A DNA stretch of 64,000 nucleotides from Apium graveolens (taxonomy: Eukaryota > Streptophyta > Magnoliopsida > Apiales > Apiaceae), in NCBI RefSeq assembly GCF_009905375.1, contig NW_027419891.1, positions 1 to 64,000 of the forward strand, read 5' to 3'. The notes beneath the pieces were generated by a model that saw only the letters and a program-made list of their open reading frames with translations, had not been told where the DNA came from and did no database searches. Shown one piece after another: positions 20,198 to 32,800 of the stretch. Positions within the stretch are counted from its first letter, which is position 1; each line of letters begins with the position of its first letter. The position numbers and the translations under genes are program-made.

Positions 20198-23100
20198 TGT
20201 AATAACCCCAATTTTTGGAAATTTTTGAAACCCTTATGAATAATGTTTTTGCTGAATGAGAAAATTTTTCATGCCACACTATGTAGGGGTTCTGTTATGG
20301 ATATTCTGAGATTTTATTAGTACTCTATATGGTATATAAGTGTATGTAAAGATCGTCAGAATCCAATTCCGAACACTTTGATTTTTCCCGAAAATCTATC
20401 AGATACAGAAAGAATTGAGTATAAGGTAACAGAATAAAAAGGATTTAAATTCAAGGATTATAAGAGAGGATCATGAAAGGATTATAATGTATTGAGAAAG
20501 GTTAAGGAAACCTAAGTAATAAGATACCGGGTATGATCCCTCAAACGATAAACGAAAACGAAAGTTAAGCGAACCGGATAACAGATCAGCGGTCATTAGG
20601 CAAGCAATTAGGAGTTAATCAAGGAGGTTAGGGATGATGATATCATCAAACCAACAAGGTGCGGACAAGTGAAAGCATTATGACATGTGCAACATGACAT
20701 AAGCATGACAAGGGGTTTTGTTTTGTTGGTTGATTTTGGGCCATGTAAAATTTACCATGGTAAAAAGCTAAAACATTTTCCAAGGCCAAAAAGGAGAAGC
20801 AACCAAGCAAATATCATAAAACACAAAAATTAGAAGTTGACTTTCCCATTTCAAGAAGAAAGCTCTCGGCTAAAACAAACCCAGCAACTTCAAACTGCCA
20901 TATCTCCTTCAATACTCACTCAAATATTGTGTTCTATAGCTCGTTAGAAAGGTATTGAGATATCCTACAACTCTTGTTCACAAGTCTCTTCCAAATAAGT
21001 ATGGTAAGACCCTTATTTTTACAGTTCTTTAAATCGGACTTTTAGAAACTTCAAAGCCTAACTTTGTGTTCTTGATTTCATTGGAAATATCAAGCTTGTA
21101 GGAGGCTCCCTAAGGCTTCCTAGCAACTTAACACCTCCCAAGGAAGGTATAAATCTTCACACCCTTTAGTAATAAGTTTGAATGTTGAAGTTTGGAGATG
21201 GTTTGGATGGATGAGTAGTAATTTGAATGATAAGCATGATTCGAGCTTAATTGTTAAGTAGTTTAGTTGAATTTGGAGATGTTATAATATATGATTGGAT
21301 TGAGATCCTTGAGCTTATTATGACTGAAATCAGTAGCATTGATGTGTATCTTGAGTTGTTGTTGATTGGTAGTTGGATTGATATGATTTGGAATGGTAAA
21401 AATTTGGAAAATCGCGTAAACATAGCCGTCGTAATGTCCGATTTACTTTAGACTGCTTTTGTTCATAATATTAGGACCCCGAGAACTCCCTGCTAGATTC
21501 TGACCATTGCCATTTTTAGATAGTTCATGTTACGAGCTTCGTTTTGATATATAGTTCGTTTGATTCCGATGTACGGTTTAGGAAAAACGACCGTTTTAAG
21601 TAACGGCGTTTCGCGACCGAACCATTACCCCTCGCCTTACTTTGAAACCTTGGTTAAGGACCTTAAAAGGTTAATTAGTGTATGAAACAATTATGTTAAG
21701 TGTGTTAGGCAGTTAGTAAGACACTCGCGAAGAAATCGCCTTAAAACTCGTAATGGTTAAATTATTAAAAATGGTGGAGCCGAGGGTACTCGAGTGACTT
21801 AAGAGAATCAGTAAGCGCAAAGCAAGCGTTAGAGTCTAAGTTGGTTAAAGTATAGATTTACAAGTGACTTTGGTTTAATTCCAACTTACTTGTTGTTTAT
21901 AGGTTACCAGACTCGTCCCGAGCCATTTGTAACCCCCAGTCGCTCAGGCAAGTTTTCTACCCGTTATACTGTTGTTGTGATGTATACACTTGTATATGCA
22001 TTATCTTGTAATAGATGCATGATGGTTATATTAGCAAATTCTTGCGATATATTGTAGCATGTGATATGGTACATATGCATGCCTTTTTTGTATTCTTGCC
22101 ATATATATCTGTTGGTTAAGTTGATAATACCTATGCTAGAGAATAGCGGTAATTTGCATATACCCTTAGTATAGGGACCCAAAGGTGAAACATTTTCTAA
22201 AATCGGGAGTCGAGGATCCCGAGTAGATTTTATATATATATATAATTATATATATATATGGTTATAGTTTTCAAAACTATTAATCGAATAAGGTTTATTC
22301 GATAACTTTATTTTATTAATGAATATTATTTTGAATATTTATTCGAGGGCTTATGACTCCGTTTATATTATTAATGAATATTATTTTGAAAATTCATTCG
22401 AGGGCTTATGACTCCATTTATTTTATTAATGAATATTATTTTGAATATTCATTCGAGGACTTATGACTCTGATTAATTACTAATTATTATTCTTTATTTT
22501 ATTAAGAAATAATGTGTCGATAATCAAACTCCCTTTTGATTATTCAAATAAAGATAGTACTTTCGTATAAGTATATCTTTGGTTATTTAATATTCATTGC
22601 AAGTATAAGTTTTAAAACTTCTACTTCATTATTTTAATAAAGATTATTCTTTATGAGAATATTATTTAAATAATAATATTCAGATATTTTCTAATATATT
22701 GGGACTGATTTATTTCATTAAATCGGCATTACTCCAAACACTCTTTAAAGTGTTTTCGAGTCTTCAAAATGATTTTTAAAGGTTAGGGCGGATCCCAAAA
22801 CTCATTTTTATATTTAAGATCTTCCTTTTAAAGGGGATTTAAATATTCGCTCAAAACCTGAGGGATCCGGCTCTGTGGGGTGTTTTATATTCGCAACAAG
22901 GTTGCTGTTTTGATAAAAGAGTTTTTGATTACTTACCCAACACTCGGGAAGTAAAATTCTTGGAACAAGTTAATCCATTAACAGGCATCGCCTGGGAAAT
23001 ATTGGTGAGTTTTCCTTTCCAACTAGATACGACTTCTTGGTGGAGTCGTATCAACAAGTTTCTACTTGGGGAAAGGGGGGACGAGCTTTACGTTTCAGAG

Positions 23101-24401
23101 TCATGGATTTCATCTGAACTAGGAGTGGCGTAAGTGGTCGAGTGGCGCCGGCCCAGCCTTATTATATTGGCCCAAATGGCCTGGAAGTTCCGCTAAGGCG
23201 GTCCATTCCTTAGGAGTTCAGTGTTCGGTTGACAAGTAAATCCGACAGGTTCTCCTCTACATGTAGAAAATGGTGGGGTTGCACTACTACGACTGATCAT
23301 CGTAAGTGGTCTTCCTGGCGTGGCAAACTCCCGTAATGAGTTCATCATCCAATTGAATATTTCTGCAACACTACTCAGAGCACTTCGATAGAAAGGCTAC
23401 GGTTGGGCGATTGTTGAGTGTTGGCAGGGTCAAGTTTTCAAAATGATGTTTGCATCAAATGAAGTATCTCGTAACTTCATTTATTTTGATGATATTTTAA
23501 AGATTTAATCTATTCAAATCTGGTCTTGTAGTCTCATCTATGTGATGAACTTTGAAACTAATTATAACTTGAACGGTGGTAGTTCAAGTAGTATTTGGAA
23601 AAGATATAAGTATATTGGAGTATCTTGTAACTTCATCTTTTAAACTTATATCTAGTAAATGATTATCTTATGCATGACAAGATTTTCAGACTAACGTTGA
23701 GACAAGGTTAGATATATGAGATCACCTTGCAACGATATTTTTATACAATTATACACTGGAACTCTGTGTGTATTATGCATGGAAGAGGACTTCCAATATT
23801 TTGAAAAGTATATATGTATATATATACTGAATATTTTACGACTTAATCGCATTAAGATATCAACTTGGTTCATTTCTTTTGACCAAGACTTTTATGAGTA
23901 CTATGAGAAGGCTCATATATTGTTAATCATTATACATATTATTTTGGTGGGCTTGCTGCTCACCCTTGCTTTCTTCTTTCATCACACAACATCAGATAGA
24001 CAAGATGAACAGGACCAAGCTCCCAATTCGCGAGCGGATAGGAAACGTTCCGCAGTTTCCTATAGACGTTGATGTCGCTGTAGCTGAGGGTGGGAACTAC
24101 CAATAGGCTAGGCTTTCAACTTTTGATGTATCAGATTATGTATATTTATGAATTGTAATAATGGCAATGAAATGTAAATTTATTCAGAAACCTGTTTAAG
24201 GTGTATTGGCATATAATTGTGGAATAAAACGACTTGTGATTATTTTTGGATATTCATCTCTGAGACTATAACTTGTGGTGTGTGTGTTTATTGTGGGGTC
24301 ACAGTACAGAGTAGATGATTATTTATTAAGATTGGGTGTTATTAAGGGAAATGGAACTCGTGACAACCCGGATCCCCGACTCCGGATTTAGGGGTGTTAC
24401 A
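20198..24401 (+). mobile_element. 5' LTR of element A, left arm (4204 bp)
   Basis: Starts TGTAATAACCCC and ends GGGGTGTTACA, then GAAG and the primer site. It contains the AT tract and three TATGACTCC minisatellite units (about 22319-22482). It matches the 3' LTR over its full length with scattered substitutions. The part from 21978 on matches the LTR at 61573-64000 of the right arm. Confidence 0.92.
22319..22482. repeat. Minisatellite, three units, in the element A 5' LTR
   Basis: Three units of about 55 bp with GAATATTATTTTGAA and CGAGGGCTTATGACTCC. Homologous arrays lie at about 31995-32150, 53730-53885 and 63510-63665. Confidence 0.8.
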
Positions 24402-24405
24402 GAAG

Positions 24406-24418
24406 TGGTATCAGAGCT
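24406..24418 (+). other. Primer binding site (initiator-Met tRNA) of element A
   Basis: TGGTATCAGAGCT, four bases after the LTR end. Confidence 0.92.
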
Positions 24419-24663
24419 AAGCTTTATAAACCTCAGAGATGATGTGACGTTAAGATAATAAGTTCACTAAGATAATAGGAACTCTTGCCAAGTTCATAGT
24501 CGGACTACTTAACGTAGTACCGACAGTTAAAACCCTTATGGGAACCTTTATAAATATCGTGATAGTAGCGTAGTTCGTTATCGTATTTGGTAGCGGGACT
24601 CCGAACCCTGAGGTTGAGAAGTGACAGCGCGATGATGTTTTATTACTAATTGGAGATCGGATT

Positions 24664-24885
24664 GTGGATCCGATAGAGCGTCCTAACGCAGGACCGGATG
24701 ATGTTCATATTGAGGATGTAATGGTTGAGGATGTTGTCCTAGATGGGATTGTTGCTGAGGAGGATCTCGTGGAAGATCCTAACAAGAATGAATAAAGGAC
24801 CATTGAGGAATTGATGACCATGGTTAGGGAAACTACCAGAGGTAGGATTGGCGGGTCACTACCGGAGGTTCGTTCAAGTTTGTAA
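24664..24885 (+). pseudogene. Acidic gag N-terminus-like segment of element A
   Basis: One frame reads VDPIERPNAGPDDVHIEDVM, then an acidic run (VAEEDLVEDPNKNE), an in-frame TAA, and TIEELMTMVRETTRGRI. It lies about 250 bases after the primer site, where gag begins in Gypsy elements. No ATG in a good context fits its start. The assignment to gag is by position and character only. Confidence 0.45.
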
Positions 24886-24899
24886 AGATAGTAGCCCCT

Positions 24900-25560
24900 T
24901 TAACGCGGCTTACTCGTAAGACTGAGAAGTTTGAATGGACAGAGAAATACGAGGAAAAGCTTTTAACAACTGAAGCAAAGGTTGGTGACGACCCCTATGT
25001 TGGCATTGTCAGATGGAAAAAGGAGATTTTGTGATTTGTATTGACGCTTCACATAAGGAATTAGGGTGCTTCTTATACAGCACAACAAGGTAATCACGTA
25101 CGCGTCAAGACAATTGAGGTAATATGAAATTCGATATCCCTACCCATGAGCTTGGGCTCGTGGCAATAGTTTTGCCCTAAATATTGGAGGCACTACTGGT
25201 ATGGATAGAACTCCGAGATTTACACAAACCATAGGAGCTCTAGTACATTTTTACGTAGAAAGAGCTCAACATACGCCATAGGAGGGCGGTTAGAGCTAAT
25301 CAAGAATTATGATTGGGAGATTCTTTATCATTCGGGGAAAGCCAATGTGGTGCTGATGCCCTTAGTAAAAAGGAGAGACTCAAGATGATAATGTCTTTGG
25401 GAGAGTTTATAAGAGATGTTGAGAAAAATGGAAATAGAAGTGAAGTGTAACCGGAGCCGGTACCGAAAAGCTGTTTGAGATCGCTATGCGGTCTGAATTA
25501 TTGGGAAAATTTATTATTGTGCCAAGAAAAAGTGATGAATGAAGGCAGAGAGCCAACAAT
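24900..25560 (+). pseudogene. RNase H (end of RT polyprotein) of element A, misplaced before gag
   Basis: Fragments in changing frames read EKFEWTEKYEEKLL, ASYTAQQGNHVRV / NKVITYASRQLR, PTHELGLVAIV, ELNIRHRR, ALSKKERLKMIMSLGEF and TGAGTEKLFEIAMRSELL. They match, in order, the RT/RNase H end of Tekay-type Pol (the YASRQL, YPTHDLELAA and VADALSRK landmarks). Many one-base indels break it. In the mirrored copy at 60411-61075 the last part stays open for 72 codons. Normally this domain lies between RT and integrase, so its position directly after the gag start is abnormal. Confidence 0.72.
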
Positions 25561-25854
25561 TAGATAAAAGATTAATACCGAGAAGATGATAAGGGAATAA
25601 TGAGGTATTCCTATAGAAATTGGGTTCCAAATGTTCAAGAGCCTAAAGATGAAATCTTAGATGAAAGCTAGTTTGAGGAATAAGAGTTAGAGCAAACCCT
25701 GAACGTGATAGTCAGGGAGGTCGCCATCAAGATAGAAGGAACCCATAACATGATAAGTGGAAAATGAGGATTTAAATTATGTAAGATGACCCCAATTATG
25801 GGGAGTAGGAAGAAATATTTAGCTGAGGGAACAGAAGTCGAGTAAGGAAAGGAG

Positions 25855-26280
25855 ACCCGAGACGGTACTCCTATACGAAATTATGGACCTTCTAGACAGA
25901 ACTTAGACTATTATCCCCAACCACCACCTGAGGAAACAATGCGGTGAAATTCTTTCAGGACCTTTAAGTCGCTAAGCTCTCAGAGTTCCAAGGAACAAGC
26001 TGACCCAGTCGAGGCAAGAGCCTGGCTAAAGGAAATAAGGAATCATTTGAGATTCTAAATGATTGACGAATCACAAAAGTGTTTTGTCACTTACCTCCTA
26101 AGAGAGAGGCCACCCGCTGGTGAAAGACCAAGGAAGGCACGGAGCAGAGTTGAATAAACTGATTAAGTTCAGTCAATTGTTTTCGGGAAAGTATTCCCAA
26201 GGTTATGGAGATAGTGTAAAAGCTTTAGAGCCAGAACAAAGGCAGACGAGTATGATGAATTATGAATCTAAGTTGTAAAA
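25855..26280 (+). pseudogene. Gypsy gag core of element A, degenerate
   Basis: Visible in two or three frames: RDGTPIRNYGPSRQNLDYYP, QPPPEETM, then SSKEQADPVEARAWLKEIRN and later KYSQGYGDSVKALEPEQRQ. The ADPVEARAWLKEI block is the capsid core typical of Tekay/Del-like Gypsy gag, usually followed by KEGTE and a PR domain. Stops and frameshifts are frequent. It lies downstream of RNase H sequence, the reverse of the normal order. Confidence 0.65.
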
Positions 26281-29129
26281 GTTGTCAAGATTCGTTCTGA
26301 GGACACGAATCCAGAATGACGGGATGTTTGAAATCAATGCTTATGTTGTGTTGGTTCATGAAATAATGATAGAAAAAAAATAAAAGAAACTGAAGTGGAA
26401 AGGAATATAAAGGCAATAGAGTTTGAGGAATGATAAGGGAGTTGGGTATGAGGAAACCCTAAAGACTCGTAGAAATAGAAATAGAAAAGTATGTAATCGG
26501 GATGAGGGTGATTCACCATGAGTTAAATTGATGGTTGAAGGCATAAGAGATATATATTTATCCCCTTAAGTTGGGGATTCGAGGAAACCTTGAGATAGTT
26601 CGAAGGATAATAAGAACACGGATAGACTGAGGAGACAAGGAAAAAGAATTAGGAAAATTGGATGAAGGAAGTGACCTTCAAGAATGTGAAGTGTAAGACC
26701 GGTGGCGATACCCAGAAAGGGAGACGCCAGGTATGAAAGATATCCCAACATTGAGATGACTGTTGAGATAAACAACAAGTAAATAAGGTTATTAAGAAAA
26801 GTTCACGTTGAACACGACCAATATCTTCCAGAACATCCTGTTATCATTACCAAATTAGGCAAGAAAAGCGGATAACCATTGTTATCTTTTGGAGGCCATA
26901 TTGACCTCATTTTGAATAAGATGTTATTGTGAAATTGGTAGACTATATCGAGGTGGGAATGATTGAATAAGAACCCTATCAGGATATATGACTTGATTTA
27001 TCCATGGAAGGATGCATGTACCTTTTTAAAGGTGGAATTAAGGATAGAACATCGGTAACTTAAAATGAATCCTAGGGGAATGCATAAAGGTTGGCATTTC
27101 ACCCTTAATAGGGATAGTATGAGTTTTGACAGTATGAATTGGAAAGGATTAAGGTAATAACAACCTTTAAGATCAGTGGAGAAATTTTTCAGAAGTATAT
27201 AGACAATGATTCTGGTATTAATAAATGGTATCTTGATATGCCCTGTATCTAGGGAATACAGGAGGAACGATTCAAGGATAACCTTAGAGGTTTTACAAGG
27301 AGAAAGGTAATATTCAAAATTCTCAAGAATAGAAATGTTGATAAAGGAAATATGACGTAATTATAATGATGCCAAGTGGGGCACGTGTTAAACCACGAGA
27401 AAGTATGGATCGAACCAGTAAGGTCGAAATTGTTCAGGGCAATTAGGACTAAGATAAAGATGTTCTAAGTATGATTGAGAGTCAGTCGTGACAGTGATTA
27501 ACCTCTAAAGACTGAGGCAATAACTTATGGAAAAATGGTGATTTTTTTTACTCATCAGATTTTAAGGAAAACATCTTCACATAAGCTGTGATTGAAATGA
27601 GGTAGAAAATTTATTTGGAGGTGGTTAAAATGACATTGACTGTAAGGAAATTTTACTATCAGGAAAGGCCAAAGAGGTGGCCGACACTTTAAAGGTAAGA
27701 GGATAATTATAGGCGCTTGTGCCAAAGGAATACAGTGATGATGGTTAAAGTGAAGGTTGTATTATGGTTTGGAAGATTGACATTCCTTCTGATGACTGTG
27801 CAATACCCAACCGTAATAGTAGTTGGTAAAGGTTTAATTCGTGTAATCGCCATGAGCGGGCTATCTATCTTAGAAGGTACTATCTTGAGATAAGCCAGGA
27901 CCATGTTTCAAAAAGGACTAAACGAACCTTGAGTTAAGTCTTCTATTGAAGGCATACGATTAAGAATGGTATTAACCTGCTATCGTTGCTTTGATTGAAA
28001 CTCTTCTGCAATTTTATCTGCTTCATGTCATGTATGTATGTCAGGATCAGGAGTGTTCTTCATGAATCATGAATGGTGATTATGTTACCTCCTTAGAAGT
28101 TTGATACGACATGTATGGACTCCGTATGGTTAGATATTAAGATTTCATGGAAAGTGAATGACGACAGTAGGTCAGTGGTGGACCATAGTAATGCAGCAAT
28201 GATTCTGCGAGTAATGAGCTGATTACAACCGTGAGAGTTGTATTGGAATGGATGTTGAGATTGAGTACCACTAATCGGGTCGTGGTATGTATAAGTTATC
28301 ATTGATAGACTAATTAAGTAGAGTATCTACCTATTGAATATTATTCTTCTTATCAAAGAGAGTCGTATTACTTATGAGGAAGGTTGCGGTGCAAGCATAG
28401 AATTCTAGTAACGATGATGTCTAGAATGAGATCCCAGTTCGATTTTCGATATCGAGGGAGTTTCAAAGGTGATTGTGTATAAGCTCGAGGAAGAGCATGG
28501 GTCCATAGAAGGATGGACGGAATAGCAAATATTTAGGCATGTGAAATACGATGCTATAATGCTTGATGTTGATATATATACATATGTTTTGTTCTCCTAT
28601 GACAAACCTCTATAATTCAGAGGTAGGTTCCAAGCCAGATATTTTGTGGCAGTATTTTTTTTCATATATACAATTCTCTTCAATTCGTTCTTTTCTCTTT
28701 TCATTTCATATAGCTGAGAAGAACAACCCTTCCAGAAGGGGAGGTATTGCCGAATGACTATCTATCTGTGTGATAGAAGCCGAGTAGGATACCAGCTATT
28801 GTTTAATTGCTTGTCAAGTACTAAAGGCTGGCCACCTTCTGTACTAACTATGCGATATAACAAGTGTTCATGATCATAGTGATCTCTCAATAAATTCTTT
28901 TACTTCTATATGAAGGACCAAGCTTTCGAAGATGGAAGCAGCTAAAGGAAGTAGTCAGTACGGTGGTATTCCGATTCTAACGCGTTCGTGATACTAAGGT
29001 TGACGTGGTTATTAAAAGGTTATAGAACGCTAACGAGCAAAAGTATAACCAGTATAATAGTAGGAACGGAAGGTAGTAGCGATTATGAACTGGAAAAGAA
29101 TGGGTATTGAAGCAAAAGCTCTAATGCTA
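26281..29129 (+). other. Unassigned decayed interior of element A
   Basis: Scattered open pieces without a convincing domain. I looked for protease (D-S/T-G), RT (YxDD, here usually FIDD) and the integrase HHCC and could not place them with confidence. The open frames at 28563-28757 and on the opposite strand are not credible genes. The sequence is collinear with 56762-59690 of the right arm. Confidence 0.5.
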
Positions 29130-29870
29130 AAAGCTATAATGAGAGTCTGTGCATAGACTTGAAAGAAATTGGAATGATCACTTAACACGGATCGAATTTT
29201 CTTACGACAATAGATCATATGTCAGTATTGAGATATCGCCTTATGAGATCCTTGAGGGAAGACAATGTCGATCTCCCTTATGTTAGGATGAAGTTGTAGA
29301 GCGCAAGATGCTCGGACCCGCAGTAGTCCAAAGGACCAGGGATATAATAGATCTAATCAGAGGACGGCTGGTAGTAACCAAGATGGACATAAGAGGTATG
29401 CTGATTTGACTCAAAAGGACAAAGAGTATGAAATAGGGGACCTAGTAATGTTATAGGTATCCCTTGGAAAGGATTGATGAGGTTCGGAAAGAAAGGAAAG
29501 CTAAGTCTACAATTTGTTGGACCCTTGGATATATTAAGACGTTTTGGGAAGTTAGCATATGAGCTAGCCCTACCCCCGAACATGTAGCAAGTTCATAACG
29601 TGTTCCACGTATCAATGTTAAGAAAGTGTAATTCGGATGCCAGATAAATAAGGGCATATGAGCGCATAGACATGCAACCCGACGTAACCTATATGGAGCA
29701 ACCAGGAAGGGTTATAGATTGAAAAAGGAACAATTGCTTAGGAAAAGGGTTATCAAACTAGTCAGAGTTTGATGGTAGAACCACAATGTGGGAAAATTTA
29801 CTCGAGAGTTAGAAAGTGCAATGCTAAGAGAGTATCCCTATTCATTTTCTATTTGATTCCGGGACGGAAT
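29130..29870 (+). pseudogene. Integrase C-terminus with chromodomain-like tail, element A
   Basis: In order, across several frames: IEISPYEILEGRQCRSPLC, ERKMLGPAVVQRTRDIIDLI, RYADLTQKDKEYEIGDLVML, GLMRFGKKGKLS, FGKLAYELALPP, HNVFHVSMLRKCNSDAR and finally KLVRV*W*N with TRELESAMLREYP. This is the integrase core end, the GPF/GPY-type module and a chromodomain-like terminus of a Tekay/Del chromovirus; in related elements such tails are thought to bind histone marks and guide insertion. The protein ends about 25 bases before the polypurine tract. Several stops and frame changes disable it. Confidence 0.85.
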
Positions 29871-29876
29871 CCTTTT

Positions 29877-29888
29877 AAGGAGGGGAGA
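29877..29888 (+). other. Polypurine tract of element A
   Basis: AAGGAGGGGAGA, one base (C) before the 3' LTR start. Confidence 0.88.
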
Positions 29889-29889
29889 C

Positions 29890-32800
29890 TGTAATAACCC
29901 CAATTTTTGGAAATTTTTGAAACCCTTATGAATAGTGTTTTTGCTGAATGAGAAAACTTTTCATGCCACACTATGTAGGGGTTCTGTTATGGATATTCTG
30001 AGATTTTATTAGTACTCTATATGGTATATAAGTGTATGTAAAGATCGTCAGAATCCAATTCCGAACACTTTGATTTTTCCCGAAAATCTACCAGATACAG
30101 AAAGAATTGAGTATAAGGTAACAGAATAAAAAGGATTTAAATTCAAGGATTATAAGAGAGGATCATGAAAGGAATATAATGTATTGAGAAAGGTTAAAGA
30201 AACCTAAGTAATAAGATCCCGGGTATGATCCCTCAAACGATAAACGAAAACGAAAGTTAAGCGAACCGATAACAGATCAGCGGTCATTAGGCAAGCAATT
30301 AGGAGTTAATCAAGGAGGTTAGGGATGATGATGTCATCAAACCAACAAGGTGTGGACAAGTGGAAGCATTATGACATGTGCAAGATGACATAAGCATGAC
30401 AAGGGGTTTTGTTTTGTTGGTTGATTTTGGGCCATGTAAAATTTACCATGGTAAAAAGCTAAAACATTTTCCAAGGCCAAAAAGGAGAAGCAACCAAGCA
30501 AATATCATAAAACACAAAAATTAGAAGTTGACTTTCCCATTTCAAGAAGAAAGCTCTCGGCTAAAACAAACCCAGCAACTTCAAACTGCCATATCTCCTT
30601 CAATACTCACTCAAATGTTGTGTTCTATAGCTCGTTGGAAAGGTATTGAGATTCCTACAACTCTTGTTCACAAGTCTCTTCCAAATAAGCATGGTAAGAC
30701 CCTCATTTTTACAGTTCTTTAAATCGGACTTTTAGAAACTTCAAAGCCTAACTTTGTGTTCTTGATTTCTTTGGAAAGATCAAGCTTGTAGGAGGCTCCC
30801 TAAGGCTTCCTAGCAACTTAACACCTCCCAAGGAAGGTATAAATCTTCACACCCTTTAGTAATAAGTTTGAATGTTGAAGTTTGGAGATGGTTTGGATGG
30901 ATGAGTAGTAATTTGAATGATAAGCATGATTCGAGCTTAATTGTTAAGTAGTTTAGTTGAATTTGGAGATGTTATAATATATGATTGGATTGAGATCCTT
31001 GAGCTTATTATGACTGAAATCAGTAGCATTGATGTGTATCTTGAGTTGTTGTTGATTGGTAGTTGGATTGATATGATTTGGAATGGTAAAAATTTGGGAA
31101 ATCGCGTAAACATAGCCGTCGTAATGTCCGATTTACTTTAGACTGCTTTTGTTCATAACATTAGGACCCGAGAACTCCCTGCTATTTTGACCATTGCCAT
31201 GTTTAGATAGTTCATGTTACGAGCTTCGTTTTGATATGTAGTTCGTTTGATTCCGATGTACGGTTTAGGAGAAACGACCGTTTTAAGTAACGGCGTTTCG
31301 CGACCGAACCATTACCCCTCGCCTTACTTTGAAACCTTGGTTAAGGACCTTAAAGGGTTAATTATGTATGAAACAATTATGTTAAGTGTGTTAGGCAGTT
31401 GGTAAGACACTCGCGAAGGAATCGCCTTAAAACTCGTAATGGTTAAATTATTAAAAATGGTGGAGCCGAGGGTACTCGAGTGACTTAAGAGAATCAGTAA
31501 GCGCAAAGCAAGCGTTAGAGTCTAAGTTGGTTAAAGTATAGATTTACAAGTGACTTTGGTTTAATTCCAACTTACTTGTTGTTTATAGGTTACCAGACTC
31601 GTCCCGAGCCATTTGTAACCCCCAGTCGCTCAGGCAAGTTTTCTACCCGTTATACTGTTGTTGTGATGTATACATGTATATGCATTATCTTGTAATAGAT
31701 GCATGATGGTATATTAGCAAATTCTTGCGATATTGTAGCATGTGATATGGTACATATGCATGCCTTTTCGTATTCTTGCCATATATATCTGTTGGTTCAG
31801 TTGATAATACCTATGCTAGAGAATAGCGGTAATTTGCATATACCCTTAGTATAGGGACCCAAAGGTGAAAACATTTTCTAAAAGGGAGTCGAGGATCCCG
31901 AGTAGATTTTATATATATATATATTATATATATATGGTTATAGTTTTCAAAACTATTAATCGAATAAGGTTTATTCGATAACTTTATTTTATTAATGATA
32001 TTATTTGAATATTCATTCGGGCTTATGACTCCTTTATATTATTATGAATATTATTTGAATTCATTCGAGGGGTATGACTCCTTTATTTTATTAATGAATA
32101 TTATTTAATATTCATTCGAGGATTATGACTTGATTATTACTAATTATATTCTTATTTTATTAAGAATAATGTGTCGATAATCAAACTACTTTTGATATTC
32201 AAATAAAGATAGTACTTTCGTATAAGTATATCTTTGTTATTTAATATTCATTCAAGTATAAGTTTTAAAACTTTACTTCAATTATTTTATAAAGATTATT
32301 CTTTATGGAATATTATTTAAATAATAATATTCAGATATTTTCTAATTATTGGACTGATTTATTTCATTAAATCGGCATTACTCCAAACACTCTTTAAAGT
32401 GTTTTCGAGTCTTCAAAATGATTTTAAAGGTTAGGCGGATCCCAAAACTCATTTTTATATTTAAGATCTTCCTTTTAAAGGGGATTTAAATACTCGCTCA
32501 AAACCTGAGGGATCCGGCTCTGTGGGGTGTTTTATATTCGCAACAAGGTTGCTGTTTTGATAAAAGAGTTTTTGATTACTTACCCAACACTCGGGAAGTA
32601 AAATTCTTGGAACAAGTTAATCCATTAACAGGCATCGCCTGGGAAATTGGTGAGTTTTCCTTTCCAACTAGATACGACTTCTTGGTGGAGCCGTATCAAC
32701 AAGTTTCTACTTGGGGAAAGGGGGACGAGCTTTACATTTCAGAGTCATGGATTTCATCTGAACTAGGAGTGGCGTAAGTGGTCGAGTGGCGCCGGCCCAG

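Noticed and set aside
22233..22257. AT tracts as centromeric satellite.
   Set aside because: They are short microsatellites inside LTRs; no tandem satellite of typical monomer length is present in the window.
26566..30000. Antisense frames across element A (for example 29451-29657 and its twin 56232-56438).
   Set aside because: They are antisense to integrase-coding sequence and are explained as shadows of it.
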